Made by a program: the position numbers and the translations under genes. This document shows, one piece after another, positions 21,421 through 33,782 of a DNA stretch of 64,000 bases. Below the pieces are notes generated by a model. It was given only the letters and a program-made list of their open reading frames with translations. It ran no database searches and was not told the DNA's origin. Where the stretch lies: NCBI RefSeq assembly GCF_037126465.1, contig NC_088201.1, positions 80,070,273 to 80,134,272 of the forward strand, in the 5' to 3' direction. This stretch comes from Ornithodoros turicata (lineage: Eukaryota > Arthropoda > Arachnida > Ixodida > Argasidae). Within the stretch, counting starts at the first letter, position 1. Each line of letters opens with the position of its first letter.

Positions 21421-21589
21421 TGAAGCGGAACGTTATAGGATAGTAATTACGCAGAGGCAGTCATTCAGAACACGTCCCTGTTCAACGATTCTTCGCTGTT
21501 CAACATTCCTGTGAAGGAATTCTTCGCATACCGCGTCGCTTATAGTATGGCTCTTTTCCTGACTCGATAAAACGCCCTGTTGTTATACA

Positions 21590-22621
21590 ACCAGACCATC
21601 CAGTTACGACTCTACTTGTTATGCAGGCGCATGTACGGGTGCTTCTACGGAGTTTCGGTTCTTGCTACAGAGTTTCGAACATTACGGTTACCGTTCCTAC
21701 CTGGACATCATTACGAATGCCAACAATGTAACTCGGACACACACCCTTTCAGCAATGTTATACGAGCCAGACCCTTTAGGTACGAGTGAGGTATATGCTC
21801 CCACATCTGATTCAAAAGGAGTTTTCGCTCGTTACAAGCGAACCAAAGGATCGGCACTGTGTCACATGTACAGCCCAATCTTCAGCGACATATGTCAACA
21901 ACAGAAGCTCATTCTTAACAAGAACTCACATAAGAGGTGTGCTACGTCAAGCGTCGGAAGATTTTCGTTTATTGCAAGCTGATGGTTCAACAGAAAAGCA
22001 CACTGTGGAATTTTCACGTATCGTGCGCTCTACCTCCGACGTGTTCAGTTATCGCCGAGTATACTTGTTGGTATGGAGCGAAGACTTCAAACAACGCCTG
22101 CAGTATACCTTCTCCGAGGACTGGAAATTAAGTACAGAACCATCGCCTCTAACCAACCTCAGGTGATGTTTGACGACTTGTACAGCGAGCGAGTTCCCTC
22201 CAAGTTAACAGTATTGATGGTCAGGAGTGATGCCTACCAAGGTAGCAGACCACGAAACCCATTCAAGCTTGAGAACTTCAAACTAAAACGAGCAGTACTG
22301 GACGTTGGTGGACAACAGTACACGGATGAGTTCGACTTCCAACGAGACACCTATTCCAAAGCCTATATACACCTGCTTCACAAACTAAAACGCAAGGATA
22401 TACCAATAGCTCCAGCTGCGTATGCAAAAGAGACATTTATGCTTTATTACCACCTGACTCCAGATGCAGAAGTGAATGCCCTTTGTCCTGTTGTTCAAGC
22501 CAATATTCGTCTGACCCGAACGTTTGCTGCTAATCTCTCAGAAGCAGTTACGGTGTTGTTTGTATCCGAAAAATCTTGTGTGCTAGAAATCAACAAAGAC
22601 AGACGAGTGAAATTTGTCTGA
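21590..22621 (+). pseudogene. Polinton major capsid protein (double jelly roll), frameshifted
   Basis: The C-terminal 170 residues (22073-22621) carry VMVRSDAYQGS-like text (actual: LMVRSDAYQGSRPRNPFKLE), VGGQQYTDEF, YSKAYIHLL and the terminal FVSEKSCVLEINKDRRVKF. These line up in order with the second jelly roll of Polinton/adintovirus hexon-like capsid proteins. The upstream parts are in other frames: 21600-21930 (YRSYLDIITNANNV, MYSPIFSDICQQQKLILNK) and 21940-22050 (RGVLRQASEDFRLL, DVFSYRRVYLL). At least two frameshifts (near 21935 and 22060) separate these blocks. The expected N-terminal ~150 residues were not found. The stop at 22619 is followed by AATAAA. Confidence 0.7.
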
Positions 22622-22630
22622 AGAATAAAC

Positions 22631-23104
22631 ATGAAGGAGTGGTAGTTCTATGCGGCATTCAGTAGACACTACTGCACCAGAGAACTGTTTCGGGGAACCT
22701 TCGCATGCAATGAAATCGCAAGACAGGAACCCAGACCCGGCATTTATGTGATTAACACAGCTCCGAGGAGCAGTAACGGTGAACACTGGACCATGACTTA
22801 TGTTTCCGGTGACAATGTGGTTACGTATTTTGATAGTTATGGCATTCAGCCCTTCTACCAATTCATTCATCCTACCAGGTCATTTTACTATAACAAGAAA
22901 AGACTTCAGGGCTACGGATTAGCTACATGTGGCTTCTACTGCCTGTATGTAGGCAGCATGCTGGCTTGTAGATTCTCGCTCCAAGAGTGCACTCAGAGAT
23001 TTTCGTCAACAAACTTCAAACTGAACGACAAGCTGATACCCGTCCTTGTACGCAAGCAATTACCAAGAAAGACAGACAACATGTCATGTTGCAGTGTACT
23101 TTGA
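22631..23104 (+). pseudogene. Polinton adenain-like cysteine protease, one nonsense codon
   Basis: The ATG at 22631 starts a 157-codon frame that would process virion proteins during particle maturation. It shows the family order: CTRELFRGTFACNEIARQ near the start, catalytic His in GEHWTMTYVSG, the acidic YFDSYG motif, and the active-site Cys in YGLATCGFYCLYVG. The only break seen is a TAG at codon 5 (22643-22645); downstream the frame is open and every catalytic position is present. It lies ten bases after the capsid stop. AATAAAATGG follows the stop. Confidence 0.8.
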
Positions 23105-24778
23105 CACAATAAAATGGTATTTATTTCCATGTCGTTACAGGCACAATCTTATATAAAAAAAACAACAGCATTAAAACAACAACAGCCATCTAAAGCAACA
23201 AATGCATAAACTGTCTACTTCTTTCCATTGGATGCGTACCCAAAGGGTAACGTGTGGATACCATCCTCACAAATGAAACGCTTTATGTCTAGAGGATTTA
23301 AAGCTACTTTCGTAACACATACACTTTTATTTATATTTTCCTTGCGCACAATGAGGTTCTGACAAACTTTGTACACTTCACCAAGCTTAAGAGAGAGTAT
23401 GTACATTGACTAATGCAACTTCTGGGCTTCACATTGTTTCACCCCCTTAGCACGATTGTATCGTTTTTTACTATGGAGGTCTAGTGCATAGAGCTTTGGT
23501 TTCAGGCAACAGAACCCTAGGATGTGGTCGTGGGGCATTTCGTTCTTAAATTTTCCTAGCACCATCTTGTTTTTCGTAGAATACTGCGAGCCATCACAAG
23601 AATGACCAGATGTATCGAGGTGGGTATCGGCGAGCTCCGCAAGGGCCTTCTCATCGCTCAGCATCACGATATAAGAATCCGTGTCCATATACAAGAGCCT
23701 TGTGTCCGGGGCTACGCGACGCAAGTTGTTATAATAAAAGTCATACATCATGACTTTAGACAGCTCGAGAATAGTAAACCCCAGGTACAGGGGCTGTCGC
23801 ACACGGACTATCGATTGAGCGAACTGAGACAAGTCTACGTTAGAGCTTAGAGCCCTGAATTGTTTGAGGTTCGGTTTACGCAAGAATCTCAACACTTGCT
23901 CCTCGGAAGTTGCCAAGCGGCAGTCAACGAACTTTCGTACATTCATACATGTTTTCCCATATACGGAGTTAATTAAACACTTGTACAGGTTACGTTCGAA
24001 GGTATTGGTTGCCTGCTTGCGTAGTTCGTGATGGAAGTCAACATAGGATCGCAGGAATGGTTTTTCTTTGAACCTGAGCACCCGGTGAATTTTCTCGAGC
24101 CGGAGACCCAACTGTAGGTACAACTTTAGACTGCGATAATGAAGAAAATACTTCTTCTTGTCAAGCAATGTAAGGAGTAATTTCGGTTCTATATCATGCT
24201 GTGGGAGGTTAAATTTTTTCATCAGGTCTTTCTGATAATCTGAGAGCAACTCATACGGAACGCTCATTTTTTCGGGCGCGTGCGGTAAATCTCTATGTCG
24301 TGCGTGGAGCTCATGTACGTAGGCCAAGTCTACCTCTAAAAAATAACCGACGTCTGCATAATCTGCAACAAGGGTTACATCTAAACCTGCAACCTCTTCG
24401 GGTGACAGCCATTCAAAGCCTCCGAATGGGAGTGGTTCACACATCACTGTGCCATAGAGTCCATTTATTTCCATGTAATGAATTATGGTCTTAGGTTTTT
24501 CGGGATCGTACTGCTCTGTCCCTCGGGCATTTATTTATTTACTTATTTATGTAAATACCTCAAAGAGCCCTTAGGGCGATACAAGAGGGGGATACGTACA
24601 ATATATGCAACATTAGTACATGAAACAGCACAACACTGCACAAAAAAGTTAAGGTAATAACAAAATTCACACATATACAAGACATGAGATAATGCTTCCC
24701 CACTAAATGCGTAGATATGATGCCAAGTTTCTACGGAAAGTTTGATGGTTTAGCGAGGTGACTAAGGACTGAGGAAGG

Positions 24779-25284
24779 TCATTCCAATCGGCAATCGTAT
24801 GTGGGGAAAAAAGAATACATAAAGTGGGAAGTGTGACAAGTGATTGGTTCTACCTTACACAGGTGGTCTAATCGGCCTGAGATGTAAGGTGCGGCTGTGA
24901 TGAAAGATGGCCGTATAGATGGGCTGGAATAAAATTTGTGAAAAAGGGAAAGACGGAAGAAACTTCTGCGAGTTACGAGAGGCGGAAGGTCCAGAGAAGA
25001 CTTAAGTGATGAGATGCTAGAAGGATAGGAATAGTCTGAAAGGATGAAACGAGTGGCGCGGTTTTGAACTGACTCAAGAAGGCTGATGAGGTTAGCATGG
25101 TGCGGATCCCAGACGCCTGACGCATATTCAAGCCTGGGCCTAACTAGTGTTAGGTAGGCCAAGCGCCTGACATTCGAGGGTGCGCAACGAAGGTTACGGC
25201 GTATGTAGCCGAGTTTCTGATTGGCATCACGCACAACACTACGGATGTGACCCGACCAGGAGAGATTTGAGGAGAGATGGAGTT
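24779..25284 (-). pseudogene. LINE ORF2 C-terminal domain, beyond the nested transposon
   Basis: Continues the reverse-transcriptase protein after the TTAA element. It reads LHLSSNLSWSGHIRSVVRD, LGYIRRNLRCAPSNVRRLAY, LEYASGVWDPHHANLISLLE and RSFFRLSLFHKFY, the same block order as the LINE remnants at 8338 and 45594. A frameshift near 24805 precedes the usual WNDLP terminal motif. The part printed before 25284 in the same frame belongs to the TTAA element, not the LINE. Confidence 0.85.
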
Positions 25285-25288
25285 TTAA

Positions 25289-28200
25289 AGGGACCGAAAA
25301 GTGAAAACTAACCCCCATATTTTTGCCCACTGTCGTGCACAACATCATTGTTTGATAAGACACAGAAAGCATTACTTCTCAATTCGGCATATTTTTTACG
25401 GATAAATATTTTGAACATTGCCGGGATATGAACGGTGCTGCCAACAAACGGCGAAAAAGAGAAACTTGGGTTTCGGCGGTTTCCGGTCCAGGGCTCCCAG
25501 GGATTGTTTAATCCTTACCATGGGAGAGCTAATTTTATAGAGAACAAAGTTGACGCACAGGATCTTACAGCTAAACGACATTTTAAAAATGACGCTCACT
25601 TCCATAGTTTCTACGTTAACAAAGCATTCAGCTACTTCGCCGCTACGGGCTACGATCCACCGCGCCATCTGCAAGGCCATCTGTGTTATCGCGTTTATTG
25701 TTTACGTCGTATGTGGTCATGTTGGTCTCGCGAAATAGTAAGTGGAAGTGGAAGACATGTTCGTGGCTGCTGTGTCACGTATTCAGGATACCTACATCTG
25801 CCTGGCGTAGTTTTGGTGTTCGGGGATGCTAAAATCATGTTCATTCATCTTCGTTTTCTGCCACAAGAGGAGTGAGCGCGAGAACGAATGTGGTTCGAAA
25901 CACTCTGCTATTAGACACAGCAGTCGTGTCGTGTGTGCTGAGCTTATTTTGCTGCCGATGACTACGAAGAAGATGCCGTAGACGGCGAATTGCGAAGGCG
26001 TCCGAAGCAAACTGCCGTTCAGTAACCAGTGATTTTGCTTCACCGAAGTGACGAGTTCAACACAACTCTTAGGTATGTACAGACGTCACACATGTATAAA
26101 TTATAATATAACGATGACGTATTCCATTTAACTTATGTTATCCTACTTGTCCCGTACTCAATATTGTCAACATCAACAATTTAATTTCAGGGGCCTTCCA
26201 GTGTTGAAGTGGCGCCAGACTACTACGTATTGCGTGATCCAGGCACTCAAGTTGACATGACAGAAATAGCTCAAAGCAGGTATGCAAAGTCCAGATATGG
26301 AAGCAGTAGATTTGTTAGGTGTTGCAGACTTTGTGACATTTATGGAGTCTTTGGACAGGTGCAGAACATTAGTACGACGTCAACAGTAGGAGAAGAAACC
26401 GATGAGAAATGCTAGCTTGTTTGTGTAGATGGTAGAAGAATACTTCCTGTGTGAAGAGGTGTAGTTATATGACTAAGGAACGCGAATGAATTTTCTAGAG
26501 ATGCATCCTCTACACTTGAATGACCATTGAAACAGTGAAAGTTCATTGTCTTTTAAGCTCCACTACTGGAATTGTTTAGTCTGTGTCACTGCTGTAGTGA
26601 GCCATGCAAGGCTAACACATCATATTGGTCCTAAATTTGTAGGATCTGCTGTGTAGTCGCTGTTGGATCTGCAGTATTTCTGTCCCTGTAATCTTTTCAC
26701 CAACAGAGAATACAAAACTGCACAAATGGTAAAATATAACTAGCTTGTTGAATTCAAAAGGGAAAGATGAAACTGTTTATACTTCTCTTGTTTATTTTGT
26801 TGCAGGTTTTACAACTCTATCTAGTACGTCAAAACATCAGAGGACAGGAAGTCCTACTCTGTTTCCTAAATCCCTGGACAATAAAAAGGAGAGATATAGT
26901 TTGAGTTGTGACAAAATGTTGCTTCTACTCTTATATTATATTTCAATTAAATGTTACGATGCATTTGTAGTGTACACTGAAGCCAGTTTCAATTTGCATG
27001 GCTGTCAAAAGTACCTTACAAAAGTACATCTCAATTACAGTAACGGAGAACTTATGCTGTAAATTATTTAGCCATTTTGGAGTACTATGCACACCAATGG
27101 TGTATGATTAACTTTGAACCGAGATCAAGGGTTAATAATACTTGAAGTCAGCCCTCAAGTCCTCCTTTACAAACGTTAGTTAGTGACGTGATAATGAATC
27201 AGTTACTCCGTATACCAAAACAGAGCTAATTGAGTATTAAATCCCAATCTTGGTTTAAATATTAATTGACATTTGGAAACGTAGTCACTAAGAAGTATAC
27301 TAAAAGGTTATGAACACAGTTCAGCTGAATGACACTGATGAAAATTATCTTACTTACTTCTCACATATAGAATTGAGACTTGAGTATAACCTACAAGTAC
27401 ATCTATGCCCACAGGTTACTTAACCCTCCAGGAACAGACTAGTAATTATAATACGCTGTGACAGCAAAGAAAAAGCAATGAGAAAAGTCAGCGCACTGAT
27501 GGGAAAGCATCCCTAATAGCATGCATGGCGCAGATCGAGATCGAAGTACTTTCTATTGTATTTTCTCGGAGCACCACATATCCATCTTGTGAATGGCCGA
27601 CAGGTGGTATAACGGAATTTCCTGCAGAAATATGGGTTTTCCGTCCAGTTTGCCGTTCAAGTAGCGCGTAAAGACCACACGGCGCTGCCGTGTATGTTGC
27701 CATGCTCTTCGGTTTCTCGGATGTATGTAAATGACACTTGCAGTACTTCGGTGTCAATCCACAGTATTTCGAAATATACGGCAGTTCTGATGCAATCGTC
27801 TGTCTGCTTTTCACACGCATTCTCTACCTCTCGTCAGCAAAAACCGTAGTATCCGTCGGTTTCCATTTCACACATGAACACCTGCACGACGAAAAAACAG
27901 CGCTTGTTGCGGCTTACACAAGTGCTTCTCCCTGATACATGGAAATTTCACAAAGCAGTCCATGTTCGCGGCACGGTGAGCTACTGCTGAGGACGAATGT
28001 GACTCCGATTAATCTCTGGACGAGGAATCTTCTGCTGCGAAGAACACACTTTCCAGCTCGTTAACGCACGAACCACAGTTCTGTGTGAGCGACAGTTCTC
28101 GAACGCGGAATTCCAGCGCACTCATGTTCAAGAGGCTCGACGTTCTCAACGTAGAAATCGGTCACAAATGCCCACTGCCATTTTCGTTTTCGCCGATTTA

Positions 28201-28433
28201 GTGCCCGGAAGTGCGCGTATTACATGCGTCCTCGACAGATGGCGCGGGGTCATGCAATTGTTGACAGACTGCCCGGTTTCCTACTAGGTCCCTGGACATG
28301 CAATTATGGAAAATTCGATTACAGAAAAACTATAGCGATTTCAGCGGAGTTCTTTGATATTTGAACTTTTGAAGGTTCAAGCTTTTCGCTGAACATAAAG
28401 TTTCGATAGGTTTATATTCACTTTTCGGTCCCT
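25289..28433. mobile_element. TTAA-target DNA transposon, 3145 bp (Kolobok- or piggyBac-like)
   Basis: The ends are AGGGACCGAAAAGTGAAAAC on the left and the inverse of AGGGACCGAAAAGTGAATAT on the right. They are flanked by TTAA on both sides (25285-25288, 28434-28437). Removing the element with one TTAA rejoins the LINE coding frame exactly, which fixes both boundaries. AGGG ends with TTAA targets fit Kolobok better than piggyBac (whose ends start CC), but no transposase was recognised. The interior has intron-like splice pairs (for example an acceptor ATTTAATTTCAG at 26188) and short frames (26209-26415, minus 27488-27820) of unknown type. A related shorter copy lies at 49604-51128. Confidence 0.8.
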
Positions 28434-28441
28434 TTAAGTAT

Positions 28442-30265
28442 TTATACGAAGACGATTGTGGTATAGGAGAATGGCCAACGTGGTACTGGTAAAGGAGCGG
28501 TGACCTGGAGCGAGGAACATTTAGAAGAATTGAGAGAAAGAAGCCATGTGGAGCACCATGAGAAAATTGAGTTTAGGTCTTGCTGAAGGCATAATTGGTC
28601 AGAAGAGGATGTTACGAAACGATAGACAACACAGTCGTCGGCAAAAAGCCTGACACAGGATGAGAGTCTACCTGGCAGGTCGTTAGTATAGACGAGGAAT
28701 AATAGTGGGCCAAGGACGGAACCCTGTGGAACATCAGAGGAAACAGGAAGGAAAGGAGAAAGACAATCATTTACAAGGGTTGCCTGTGAACGATCACTGA
28801 GATAACTCTGAAACCAGCGTAGTACAGTAGGGTGGATATCAAGCGATGAGAGTTTGCGTATTAGCATAATATGAGAAACGGAATCAAATGCTTTCTTAAA
28901 ATCAAGAAAGACTGCATCCGTTTGAATACCACGATCCATGTGAGAATAAACATCAAAGACAAAAGAAGATAGCTGTGTTTCACAGGAGTAACCATTGCGA
29001 AATCCATGTTGGTGTTCATGAAAAAAATCATTAGATTCGAGATGAGAAGAGACAGCTGAATAGATTATGTGCTCTAGGATTTTACAGCATAAGCTAGTTG
29101 ACGATTTGGGGCGATAATTCAAAGGAGACGTCTTATCGCCATGTTTATGAACAGGAATGACCTTCCCCAGACGCCAGTCGTGAGGCACATACCCGTGATC
29201 GAGTGACTGAGTGAAGATGTCACGCAGGTACAAGGATGACGCCTCTTTTGTATTTTTAAGGATATTGGAGTTAATGCAATCCATCCCACATGAAGACGAG
29301 AGTTTTAGGTTATCAATGATATTTATGATTCCTGCTCGAGATATTGTGAGCTTACTCATGGGTGTTAGGATGCCTATGGGGGCCATAAAGTCAGGTATGA
29401 CAGAATCAGTATCATCAGTGAAGACGCTAGCAAAAGCTTCACTGAACTTGGCAGCACACTCTATGCCAGTAACTTTGGAACTGTTTGAATCCAGAACGTG
29501 TAGCTGCTCGGGTTGTGATGGGTTAATAGCCTTCCAAAATTTTCGAGGGTTAGAAGAAAGCAAGTTGGGGATGTAGGTGGTGTAAAAGGCGCGTTTGGCC
29601 TTGCGTAGGGCGCTTAAATACTGTCTGGAGCACTCTTGATACCTTAAATGAGCGGATTCGGTGCCAGTACGCCTTGCCACTCGATACACGCGCTTTTTCT
29701 TATTGTTCAGTTTGTTTAGGCAATTAGAGTACCATGGTGCTCTTGCGGGTGCCCGGATAACCGCTGATGGAACGTAAGTCTCAACCAGATGGTTGAGTGT
29801 ACTGCGGAAAAGCCGCCAATTGTCCTCTACTGAACGCGTGTCGAACAGACTACGAAAAGTTGCATAGTATGGAAAAAGTTCATTATTGATGGATGAAAAA
29901 TCAGGCCGCTCGTATAACTTTATAGTTTTACGTACTCGCTGCCTGGCAGGGCGGGGTAAGCGTAGTGGCACATGAATTGCTTTATGGTCACTCAGACTCA
30001 AGGGCAATGAAACAGAACCGAGGATGGAAGGGTCAGTGACTAGTATTAAGTCAAGAATGGATTGAGATGAGGAGGAGATTCGAGTAGGTTCACAAACCAA
30101 CTGCGATAGGCCAAAACTCATGCATACATCAACAAAGCGTGACTCCTCAGGGGACGTACCACATGGTACTGTCCAGTCAATACCGGGGTAATTGAAATCA
30201 CCAAATATGCAAACCTTGGCACTGGAGAAGCGGGACTTTAACAGTGATAACGCTTCGGTGAACAA
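28442..30265 (-). pseudogene. LINE ORF2: endonuclease C-terminal half and reverse transcriptase
   Basis: A 607-codon open frame. Residues ~15-110 are the end of an APE-type endonuclease (CIFGDFNYPGIDW, ILDLILVTDPS, LSDHKAIHVPL). Residues ~330-590 are the RT: HQHGFRNGYSCETQL, motif A VFLDFKKAFDSVSH, motif B PQGSVLGPLLFLVYTNDLP and motif C RLFADDCVVY. The frame is lost about 40 bases before the TTAA element boundary through a small frameshift, then the gene continues at 25284. Long and open, so the LINE is a fairly young insertion. Confidence 0.9.
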
Positions 30266-32484
30266 AGGTACAAAATCAACGTAATCGGATTTGCAGTGGC
30301 CATTCGCGTTGAATACTGGGTCATACCACCACGCAGGCCCCGTTCAATTAACAGATAGACATCGGGATCGTGAATTAAATCCACATTAATCCGACTCATT
30401 TTCAGTGCCCGATACATGCTAGGTCCTGGGAGTGACACGAAATGAAGTGGTCCAATTTTGAGTGTCTCCAACGCCCATATTCGGAAGTTTTGAAACACGT
30501 ATGCCAGAAGCAGTGCGTCCGTCAGAAGGTACAAATCCGAGTATTCGCCCATGCTCTTCAGTTGAAATTTTTCACACACGTTTTGCGCATGGCGGTAATC
30601 TTCCTCGCTCACTTGTGATCCGTTCAGTTGGTTAAAGAACTGGTCACGTGATGGCAAACAGGGCTCGTCGTAACGTTCAAAAGAGGTAACGTAGTTATAA
30701 CAGAATACCCCTTTACGTACAACCAACTTGAAGTAGTCCTCCTCTGCGAAAAACTGACGCAGATACCTGAAGTTAGATTCACCTTTGCCGCATAGATTTT
30801 TCATGAATGTGTCGAGCTAGCATTGAGGAAGCTTAACGAGTCTATGAAGCGGAACACACCAATGTCTATAGCCTTAAACTTTTGACAACTGGAAGCTATC
30901 ACTCTGATGTCTGTCTTCCGAAGCAGGTGCAGATGAGCTACTATGAATCCGAGGTCATAATTGGCATTATGCGCAATGATGGGCACTTTACGTGGTATCC
31001 GCAGTTTCAGATTACATCCCTGACACAACGATTGGCGAAATTCTCCACTTACGTGATCATGGTCTCGCACTTTCTGCTTCTTAGTGAATGGTTCTTTACA
31101 GATGTTACAGTGAGTGGCTTCAGAATGTTCGAGTTCGTCTCCTGGGGTCATTTGCAAGGGCACAGTATCGTGCAACATCGCATACAGCTCATCATGCAAA
31201 TTACGCAATAGTTCCATGAAAACGAAAACGCAGTCTGCACCACGGTAAATATGTTTCTTCAAGACATACGAATCGCACGAGCGTATGACGAGGAGACAGA
31301 AGGATGAAGGGATGTGTTCCTCGTACACATTCCCGCCTCCCGAACACGGTGATAGTACACTCTCAAAGTCGTATACACAGTAGAAGGGAACTTCCGACAT
31401 GAAATGCTCTCCGGCAAACGACAATGTCTCACCCTTCTTTGGAAAAACAGTCTTGGACACTTTTTGTTGTTTACACATTAGTAGATGATCGGCGAGTACA
31501 CCCGGGGTGGTGAAACCCATCGTACACCGTTTGCAGTGAAAATAACCAGGTGGTGTGAACAAAGCATTGAAATTAGTAATGAGTACAAAATGGAAGTCAA
31601 TTAGCAGTAGGTCGACATGCTTCTCGGACTGGTCGTCGACAACCTTAATCGGGTAAACATATTTTTCGTCTTTGTCATAACCGTACATGTTAATGCTCAC
31701 ATCGTTCTGCTTCTCAAACATTTCTACATCTTTCGGGAACACTACAGGAAACGTCTCTGGAAATACATATTGAGACAGGTACGACCTGTAGGATGAAGCT
31801 CTGCGTCTGTAAGAACCCTTTGCAGGATGTAGACCAGCAAGTACGCAAAATGCGAAGCACATGTTCTGTTCACTATCCTCGTGAAGGTCGACACTCAGAA
31901 GACACCGACACTTTTTTTTTTCAATTCGTTTGGCAATTCAAAGTCGGTACAACTAAGGAGCTGTGGTGCGAGCCGAGCGACATGAAGAATGCAGGCGTGA
32001 ATTTGAAATAAGAAAAATCCCGATCCTTGCATTTCAAGCTTTTCTAAATTGTTGGTCACTTCAGTGCCTACTTCAATGACAGCACGTTCCACGTCTCGTT
32101 CCGACCACAGTGTATGCACACTCGAAGGAATAAATTGAGCGACAAACATGATCTCATCCTCAGGCGTATGTCGACCGAGTTCCGCCTTCAGCAAAACATA
32201 AAAGCGTAAAGGAAATCCGAAATGTCGAAGTACACTGGCAAGGTAGCGTCCGTTTTCATGAAAGAATGTGCTGACATCCTGCCCGTCGTCGTCTCTGTCA
32301 TGATGATGAAGCTCATAGCGGTTGGTATAGTTGCGGAGCGTACAGAGTGTCTCACAAAATGGGATACAGGGTGTTGCAAGGTTATGAACGTTAGCCAGAT
32401 GAATTTGAAGTCCCAGCGCTGTTGTGTAGTGCTGCCGATCGGCCGGAGGACAAAGGTGGCATGTCACCATTTCTTTTTCCTTTT

Positions 32485-32811
32485 TTACTCGGATTGACCG
32501 AACACGATATCTGGCGAAAGAAGACGTTTCCCGTCTTTTCCAACTCGCTCTTTCTTCTCCAGCCAGAGTCTGCTCGTGTTCCTCATGTCTTCGATGTCTT
32601 GAGTGCTTAGTTTATGAAACCGAGCAGGAAGGAACACCTTTACGTGCTCGTGAGCCTTCATAATTTCTACGTAGACTGCGTCGCCATACCTCGCTTCAAT
32701 TTTGTTAACATCGACCACATCATACTTGATGTTTTTAGGAATTGTCGCCATTTTTTTAAACTCTCCACATTGCTTTAGCTTGTCAAGTTTATGCAAGATC
32801 GACGAAGACAT
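32485..32811 (-). CDS. Small conserved-looking Polinton protein of unknown role
   Basis: The minus-strand ATG at 32811 (chosen because the protein-like sequence begins there, although the frame is open further upstream) gives 108 codons ending 14 bases before the polymerase ATG. The core reads IKYDVVDVNKIEARYGDAVY followed by EHVKVFLPARFHKLSTQDIE, a beta-rich pattern with a basic tail (WLEKKERVGKDGKRLLSP). Spacing and direction suggest co-expression with the polymerase. A single-strand-binding or OB-like role is only a guess. No break is seen, unlike its neighbours. Confidence 0.55.
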   Translation of the reverse strand: MSSSILHKLDKLKQCGEFKKMATIPKNIKYDVVDVNKIEARYGDAVYVEIMKAHEHVKVFLPARFHKLSTQDIEDMRNTSRLWLEKKERVGKDGKRLLSPDIVFGQSE

Positions 32812-33162
32812 GATGCTTACTTGTACACTGATGCAATGATGATGATGATGATCCTTCGGGTAGGTTGGACTGGCTGAAAACAAAAGGAGCACATGTTAGA
32901 ACACTGCAAACTATTTCATCATTCTGAACACCATACCTCCTCAGAAGGAGGTTCGAGAGTGAAGGAGCTGAGCGTCAGACAGTTCTTATATAAGAAGTTG
33001 CCAGCATGGCAACCTTGAGCAGTCTTTTTTTTTTCTTTTTACATTGTCAACTCTGCAGCCGAACCTGCCTTTGCAGTCTGCTTTTTTTTTTCCTGCACTT
33101 TGCAAGCACGGACTTGCTTATCTAACGAAACTTATCTTGACCACTTCATTCCCTTGCAGGAA

Positions 33163-33782
33163 ATGACAGTGATAGCACCTTTTAGGTTCGTGACGCCTGC
33201 CTCGGTGTCAATTTCAGGGGTTAGTCAAAGCGGGAAATCCACCTTCGTGACACGACTAATTAAACACCTGTCCTCTTTGACAAACCGTTCAAGCAAATAT
33301 GGTATATCTATCTTTATAAGCAGCCGGTATTCGATACCCTTCCTGATGTAAATTTCAGTCAAGACATCCCTGCAGATCCGGAGAATTATAGCCATTCATT
33401 ATTTATCTTTGACGACTGTTTAGCTGACCGGCAAAGACTGAAAGAAATCTGCAATTGTTATATTGCTGGGTGTCACCACCTGTCAATCACGGCCGTGTTC
33501 ATCTCGCAATACCTGTTCGTCAACAACCCTTTGTATCGCACAATACAATTCAATAGCACGGCTCTCGTTTTATTTCGTTCACCACGCACTACAGACCAGC
33601 TGCGTATGCTGTCCAGGCAGATTTTCGGGCGAAATGATTTGTTGCCCAGGATATAGAAAGATGCCTGTCAGAAACCATACTCATACTTAGTTATCGACTT
33701 GTCTCAACAGAGCAACGATCACTATAAAGTGTGGACCAACATTTTCCCGGACGATCACAGACAGATCGTATACAGGTCATGA
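33163..33782 (+). pseudogene. Polinton A32/FtsK-type packaging ATPase, broken
   Basis: The ATG at 33163 begins VIAPFRFVTPASVSISG and reaches the Walker A loop GVSQSGKSTF. After a frameshift near 33325 the frame shows NYSHSLFIFDDCLAD (Walker B, hydrophobics then DD), ITAVFISQYLF (sensor-like Q) and RTTDQLRMLSRQIFG. A TAG interrupts at 33654-33656, after which the same frame reads YLVIDLSQQSND and ends at TGA 33780-33782. About 205 codons in all, normal for the family. The enzyme would pump the genome into capsids. An acceptor-like CATTCCCTTGCAG lies directly before the ATG. Confidence 0.8.

Larger units (their letters stand above)
24527..30293 (-). mobile_element. CR1/L2/Jockey-type LINE inserted in the Polinton polymerase
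   Basis: On the minus strand it begins near 30290, inside the endonuclease domain (so it is 5'-truncated). It runs through the RT and C-terminal domain and ends near 24527 with an ATAAATAAGTAAATAAATAA tail. The same kind of tail (TTGTAAATAAATAAATAAAT) ends the related copy at 46597-46619. It interrupts the polymerase frame between the ExoIII/linker block and the PolA motif. A 3145-bp DNA transposon (25289-28433) interrupts the LINE. The exact target duplication was not resolved. Confidence 0.85.
23215..32470 (-). pseudogene. Polinton protein-primed DNA polymerase B, split by a LINE
   Basis: Family B polymerase of about 1100-1200 codons once the insertion (about 24527-30290) is discounted. 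From the N-terminus (32470) come a C2H2-like finger (CHLCPP..LQIHLANVH) and a second CKRC...H..C cluster. Then come ExoI YDFESV, ExoII HNANYDLGF, ExoIII YSDLYLLTDA, PolA-region INGLYG, PolB KCLINSVYGK and PolC YMDTDSY, and a C-terminal block with LDIKRFICEDGIHTLPFGYA. Breaks seen: a frameshift at an A-run near 31915, one near 30805, the LINE insertion after ..RMATAN, and an in-frame TAG at 23410-23412 after which the same frame continues to 23215. All catalytic motifs are still visible. Confidence 0.85.

Noticed and set aside
29211..29576. 121-codon plus-strand frame
   Set aside because: Antisense shadow of the LINE reverse transcriptase, which has clear motifs on the minus strand.
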